From assembly GCA_910576915.1 (NCBI GenBank), contig CAJTJT010000021.1, forward strand, positions 1 to 17,765: a stretch of 17,765 bases of DNA, read 5' to 3'. This document shows, in pieces, positions 15,223 to 17,765 of the stretch. The notes beneath the pieces are model-generated. The model was not told the DNA's origin and did not search any database. It saw only the letters and a program-made list of their open reading frames with translations. This DNA is from an uncultured Elusimicrobiales bacterium (lineage in GTDB: Bacteria > Elusimicrobiota > Elusimicrobia > Elusimicrobiales > Elusimicrobiaceae). Position 1 is the first letter of the stretch. Every line of letters starts with the position of its first letter. Position numbers and translations under genes: made by a program.

Positions 15223-15688
15223 ACATCTGGATTTCAAAATAACCGTGTCCGTTTTCCACACCGCCCAAACTTTTGCACGCTTTTTTGCCCGCCTCCACAG
15301 CCGAAAAACAAGAAAGAACGCGGGTGGAATAATTCCAGTCAAAACCGACAATCGACTGATAGTTTTTTACAAAACTATATTTCAGATAGGATTTGGACAA
15401 CATAAGGGTATGTCCGGCTCCGTCCGAACAAATCGAAATACCCGTTCCGTCCTCCTCCCGATAAGATGAAAACGGACAGCCCAAATCCAGTTCCGCCATG
15501 CGGTGCGTATAAGCCCCGTTCGCAATTTTATATACTTCCTCTGCTTCCAAATAAGGCCGGGCCAACGCCACCCCTTTCATCAAACGGCTTTTGTTCACCG
15601 CTACCTGGTACTGCGGCAGCGCCACAGCAGCTAATATACCGATGATAAGCACAACAACCAATAATTCTATCAGCGTAAAACCTTTCAT
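15221..15688 (-). CDS. Type IV prepilin-like protein 1
   Basis: The 155-residue protein is a type IV pilin-like subunit. A very short leader MKG is followed by FTLIE, so prepilin peptidase should cut between Gly3 and Phe4, leaving Phe1 and Glu5 of the mature protein. The hydrophobic N-terminal helix LLVVVLIIGILAAVALPQY follows. The globular part is variable, with cysteines in CPFSS, SICSDG and a C-terminal pair in VLSCFSAVEAGKKACKSLGG that may form a disulfide loop. The start is set by GGGAG about 9 nt before ATG 15688 and by the prepilin signature. The frame stays open 47 codons further upstream, but that part is promoter and leader. Whether it is a major pilin, minor pilin or pseudopilin cannot be told. 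Confidence 0.9.
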   Translation of the reverse strand: MKGFTLIELLVVVLIIGILAAVALPQYQVAVNKSRLMKGVALARPYLEAEEVYKIANGAYTHRMAELDLGCPFSSYREEDGTGISICSDGAGHTLMLSKSYLKYSFVKNYQSIVGFDWNYSTRVLSCFSAVEAGKKACKSLGGVENGHGYFEIQM

Positions 15689-15829
15689 AATGCTTTCTCC
15701 CACAAAAAACGTCATGCTGAGAAATTTCTGCCCAGCATCTCCCTTTTTTAAAAGAAAAATCCCGTAACCCTGCGGCCCTCCAACCACTACGGGCTGCCCC
15801 CAGTTTATCAAAAAAAAAAAACGGGTCAA
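15689..15829 (-). repeat. Pilin promoter/leader cassette, copy 1
   Basis: This 141-bp block directly upstream of pilin gene 1 recurs upstream of pilin gene 2 (17521-17661) with 5 mismatches and no gaps by hand alignment. It holds the promoter, a first hairpin followed by five T, a second hairpin (arms 15714-15721 and 15731-15738) followed by six T, and the ribosome site. The similarity ends abruptly at the -35 box on the upstream side. Confidence 0.9.
15802..15829 (-). promoter_or_regulatory. Pilin gene 1 promoter with a 12-nt poly(T) spacer
   Basis: On the minus strand a -35 TTGACC (15824-15829) and a -10-like TAAACT (15802-15807) are separated by 16 nt, 12 of which are an unbroken T run (A at 15810-15821 on the plus strand). 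The layout matches promoters in which a homopolymer in the spacer controls expression by changing length. The -10 match is only partial. Confidence 0.5.
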
Positions 15830-15845
15830 GCGGACCTATGGACCC

Positions 15846-15855
15846 TTAGGCCTAA
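15846..15855. other. 10-bp perfect palindrome in the protease/pilin divergent region
   Basis: TTAGGCCTAA sits 17 bp upstream of the pilin -35 box and 42 bp before the protease-like start codon. It could be an operator half for a dimeric regulator of the two divergent genes; chance is not excluded. Confidence 0.25.
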
Positions 15856-15896
15856 AGACCCTGGCGCCGAATCGAACGGTTTTCTAAAGTATAAGT

Positions 15897-17009
15897 ATGA
15901 ATAAATTAACAGCACTTTTATCCCTTTTATTTTTACTCCCCGCGACGAGCCTCGTGCACGCCCAGGGGCGGAACGCCGGCTTGCAGGCCATCCGCCGTTC
16001 CGGCACGGAAGCCGCTTACAAAGCCACCGAAATGGCCCGCCAAATCACGGCGAAAATCGCCGTACAGCGGCCTTTGTTAAGACCGGCCGTCTTAACCTCT
16101 TTAGAACCGAATATTCACCGTTTTATTTTTACCGTTACGCCGCGCGGCGCGGAAGCCGGCTTTAAAGGAAGCGGATTTGTTTTTGCCGATAAACACCAGG
16201 GCAAAACCGTTTTATGGGGCGCTTCCGCCGCTCACACCGTGCGCCATATGGGCAAAGACGTAACCGTTACCTTTCACCTGCAAGGCCAGAAGGTTTCCTT
16301 CCCGGCCACAATCGAATTGACCGGCCGCAAATTCGGCGTTAACGCCGCCCTCATCAAACTGCCGGAAGAAGTGGCCCGGGTGGCACTGCCGTTTGAAATT
16401 TCCAAACAAGCCGTCGCGCCCAAATCGCCCGTATTTACCTACGGTTTTAGCGACGGGACATTTAAAAAGACGGTCCGCTCCGTTTTAGTACCCGGCTCGG
16501 AACGGCTGATGGCGGATTTTCCGCGCTTATTCCCGCCCAAGCCCGGCTTTTGCGGCAGTGTGGTTTTGAACGAAAAAGGGCAGGCCGTCGGCATTGAAAC
16601 CGGCGGATACGATTTAAACTCCGCCCCGTGGATGCGTCAAATGGAAGGATATAACCCGTTACGCAACGTTTCCCGTATCAGCGAAATCGTCCCGGCGGAA
16701 CACCTGAATATCTTACTGCGCGAACATTACACGGCCCATGCGGGGGACCGGGTTCTTTTACTGCAGGGAATGAAAGTGGGGACGTTGGGAGTAGACGAAT
16801 TTATCGACCGGATTTCCGTGCACTACAAAAACGGCGCGATTAAAATTTTTGAACACAGTCCTCTTTGGGAACCAATGTTTTTGGACCAGGCGATTGCGCA
16901 CCCGGAACAGGCCCAAACCGTAGATATTCTCATCAATAAAAACCGCCTTGAACAGTACGTTTATCACATTGATTTCCGTACCCGTTCCGTCACGCGCGAA
17001 GAACTGTAA
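15897..17009 (+). CDS. Secreted trypsin-fold protein with Cys in place of the catalytic Ser
   Basis: The 370-residue protein has a Sec signal peptide (MNKLTALLSLLFLLPATSLVHA, cleavage after residue 22), a short helical linker, and a chymotrypsin/HtrA-like domain (about 75-270). GSGFVF (91-96) and ASAAHTV place the catalytic His at His113. The Asp position, normally D-I-A-L, reads NAALIKL (Asn149). The serine motif, PGNSGGP in HtrA, reads PGFCGSV, so Cys219 takes the nucleophile position, followed by the usual LNEKGQAVGI strand. A C-terminal region of about 100 residues (270-370) is of unknown fold; it shows no PDZ motif that I recognise. It may be a cysteine protease of the 3C-like kind or an inactive fold relative. 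No Shine-Dalgarno is visible; TATAAG lies just before the ATG. It lies between two pilin genes and ends at a bidirectional terminator. Confidence 0.75.
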   Translation: MNKLTALLSLLFLLPATSLVHAQGRNAGLQAIRRSGTEAAYKATEMARQITAKIAVQRPLLRPAVLTSLEPNIHRFIFTVTPRGAEAGFKGSGFVFADKHQGKTVLWGASAAHTVRHMGKDVTVTFHLQGQKVSFPATIELTGRKFGVNAALIKLPEEVARVALPFEISKQAVAPKSPVFTYGFSDGTFKKTVRSVLVPGSERLMADFPRLFPPKPGFCGSVVLNEKGQAVGIETGGYDLNSAPWMRQMEGYNPLRNVSRISEIVPAEHLNILLREHYTAHAGDRVLLLQGMKVGTLGVDEFIDRISVHYKNGAIKIFEHSPLWEPMFLDQAIAHPEQAQTVDILINKNRLEQYVYHIDFRTRSVTREEL

Positions 17010-17018
17010 TCCCTTTGC

Positions 17019-17047
17019 AAAAAAACCGCCCGAAAGGGCGGTTTTTT
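17019..17047. terminator. Bidirectional terminator between the protease-like gene and pilin gene 2
   Basis: The stem CCGCCC/GGGCGG (17026-17031 with 17036-17041) with a GAAA tetraloop is flanked by seven A on the left and six T on the right, so it serves both convergent genes. Confidence 0.9.
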
Positions 17048-17061
17048 ATGCCTTGGTAGAA

Positions 17062-17520
17062 TTATTTTGTTAATTTATAATACTGATTCTGCCCGATACG
17101 GTTGGAAGGTTCGGTATACCCCAGGGAGAAACAAACCTGTTTATATTGCGGCCCGGATTCCTCGTTTACAATACAATGTTTCCGTTTATCGTCCCCGGCC
17201 AAAGGAGGATACCACTCAAACCAAAATCCGCTTTGGGAACGAATTTCATGCGCCTCAAAACAGTACCCGCTGACCCGGTAAACATAACGGTAATTAGACG
17301 ACGGCGGAACCGAAATATCCAAATCCTCCAGCGACTCCGGCCACGCACCGTTAGCCAGGTAATATACGTCCCGCGCCCGTTCCAAGGCGCCCAGCACCAC
17401 AAGCGCCTCCGCCGCGCGTGCCTTAGCGACCGCCACCTGATATTTGGGTAATGCCACGGCAGCTAAAATGCCGATGATAAGCACAACAACTAATAATTCA
17501 ATCAGCGTAAAACCTTTCAT
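17062..17520 (-). CDS. Type IV prepilin-like protein 2
   Basis: The 152-residue protein has the same leader and helix as prepilin 1 (MKG then FTLIELLVVVLIIGILAAVALPKY, cleavage after Gly3, Glu5 retained) but a different globular domain, rich in aromatic residues. It shares a C-terminal C-x-S-L-G motif with prepilin 1 (VCFSLGY here, ACKSLGG there), and has further cysteines in GYCFEA and KHCIV. By hand the first 78 coding bases differ at 11 positions from prepilin 1. The start at 17520 is set by the prepilin signature and by GGGAG about 9 nt upstream. It is preceded by a near-identical promoter cassette, so the two genes are probably regulated alike. Confidence 0.9.
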   Translation of the reverse strand: MKGFTLIELLVVVLIIGILAAVALPKYQVAVAKARAAEALVVLGALERARDVYYLANGAWPESLEDLDISVPPSSNYRYVYRVSGYCFEAHEIRSQSGFWFEWYPPLAGDDKRKHCIVNEESGPQYKQVCFSLGYTEPSNRIGQNQYYKLTK

Positions 17521-17661
17521 AATGCTTTCTCCCACAAAAAACGTCATGCTGAGAAGTTTCTGCTCAGCATCTTCCTTTTTTAAAAGAAAAATCCCGTAAC
17601 CCTGCGGGCCTCCAACTACTACGGGCTGCCCCCAGTTTATCAAAAAAAAAAAACGGGTCAA
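17521..17661 (-). repeat. Pilin promoter/leader cassette, copy 2
   Basis: Matches 15689-15829 without gaps. Within it, hairpin 1 (CCCGTA/TACGGG, 17593-17598 with 17620-17625) precedes five T on the minus strand. Hairpin 2 (17546-17553 with 17563-17570) is a perfect 8-bp stem. One of the five differences between copies lies in this stem and turns an A-U pair into G-U, so pairing is kept. Confidence 0.9.
17634..17661 (-). promoter_or_regulatory. Pilin gene 2 promoter with a 12-nt poly(T) spacer
   Basis: The -35 TTGACC (17656-17661) and the -10-like TAAACT (17634-17639) are 16 nt apart, with twelve T in the spacer (A at 17642-17653 on the plus strand), exactly as in copy 1. The predicted leader is about 105-115 nt. 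Confidence 0.5.
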
Positions 17662-17698
17662 CCCCCTTGCCGGAGTTCTGTCTGACGGCAGTAAACTA

Positions 17699-17723
17699 CC
17701 ACGGGCTTCCGCCCGTGGCTTTT
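17699..17723 (+). terminator. Hairpin followed by a short T run near the window end
   Basis: CCACGGGC (17699-17706) pairs with GCCCGTGG (17711-17718) around TTCC, followed by CTTTT. No plus-strand gene leads into it, so it may be a dispersed palindromic repeat instead of a terminator. The rest of 17662-17765 has another small stem (AAACAG/CTGTTT near 17739-17755) and no gene that I can support. Confidence 0.35.
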
Positions 17724-17765
17724 ACGCTTCGCGCGTTTCAAACAGCCATGCTGTTTGGCAGGACT

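Noticed and set aside
15689..15829. In-frame 47-codon N-terminal extension of prepilin 1 (and the same for prepilin 2)
   Set aside because: It would start at the TTG of the -35 box, has no ribosome site, and would put a long hydrophilic stretch before the prepilin signature. MKG-FTLIE with GGGAG upstream is the better start.
17590..17661. Sigma-54 promoter for the pilin genes
   Set aside because: The minus-strand leader has GG-rich words but no TGGCAC-N5-TTGC pair at the needed spacing.
1..17765. CRISPR array, insertion sequence or phage genes
   Set aside because: No regularly spaced short repeats, no transposase or phage protein, and no target-site-flanked inverted repeats were seen on reading the window.

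Overview
The window most likely comes from a Gram-negative bacterium of the Elusimicrobiota (Elusimicrobium-like). This is an inference. It rests on two prepilin genes that start MKGFTLIELLVVVLIIG, a style I associate with the many scattered pilin genes of Elusimicrobium, on a C-terminal-Phe outer-membrane beta-barrel, on a complete AmpG-type muropeptide recycling set, and on a bacterial deoxyhypusine-synthase-like gene. No ribosomal RNA or other decisive marker is present.

Layout. Bases 1-112 hold the tail terminator of an unseen upstream gene and the terminator of a minus-strand MarC-family membrane protein (113-790). A tRNA-Val(CAC) gene (957-1031) follows. Its 3' end is repeated 223 bp downstream (1239-1261) around a GC-rich, non-coding, structured insert. 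From 1346 to 7071 a tightly packed plus-strand operon encodes an AI-2E/PerM-family membrane protein, AmpG, MurQ, AnmK and NagZ. Apart from its first gene this is a coherent peptidoglycan recycling pathway: import of anhydromuropeptides, removal of GlcNAc, phosphorylation of anhydroMurNAc, and conversion to GlcNAc-6-P plus lactate.

A second, minus-strand operon runs from 13792 down to 7066. It encodes a deoxyhypusine-synthase-like protein, an outer-membrane beta-barrel, a DoxX-like membrane protein, DnaX, RecR and a ComEC-like DNA-uptake channel. Its end collides with the end of nagZ, the two stop codons lying inside a 6-bp overlap with no terminator between them. glyA (13935-15182) diverges from this operon.

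The right end is the least ordinary part. Two minus-strand type IV prepilin genes (15221-15688 and 17062-17520) each carry the same 141-bp upstream cassette: a promoter whose -35/-10 spacer contains a 12-nt poly(T) tract, plus a structured leader. By hand alignment the two cassettes differ at 5 of 141 positions, so they are more alike than the coding sequence they precede. Between them, divergent from pilin 1, is a secreted trypsin-fold protein whose catalytic serine is replaced by cysteine (PGFCGS) and whose Asp is replaced by Asn. ComEC and the pilins together point to type IV pili and possibly natural transformation.
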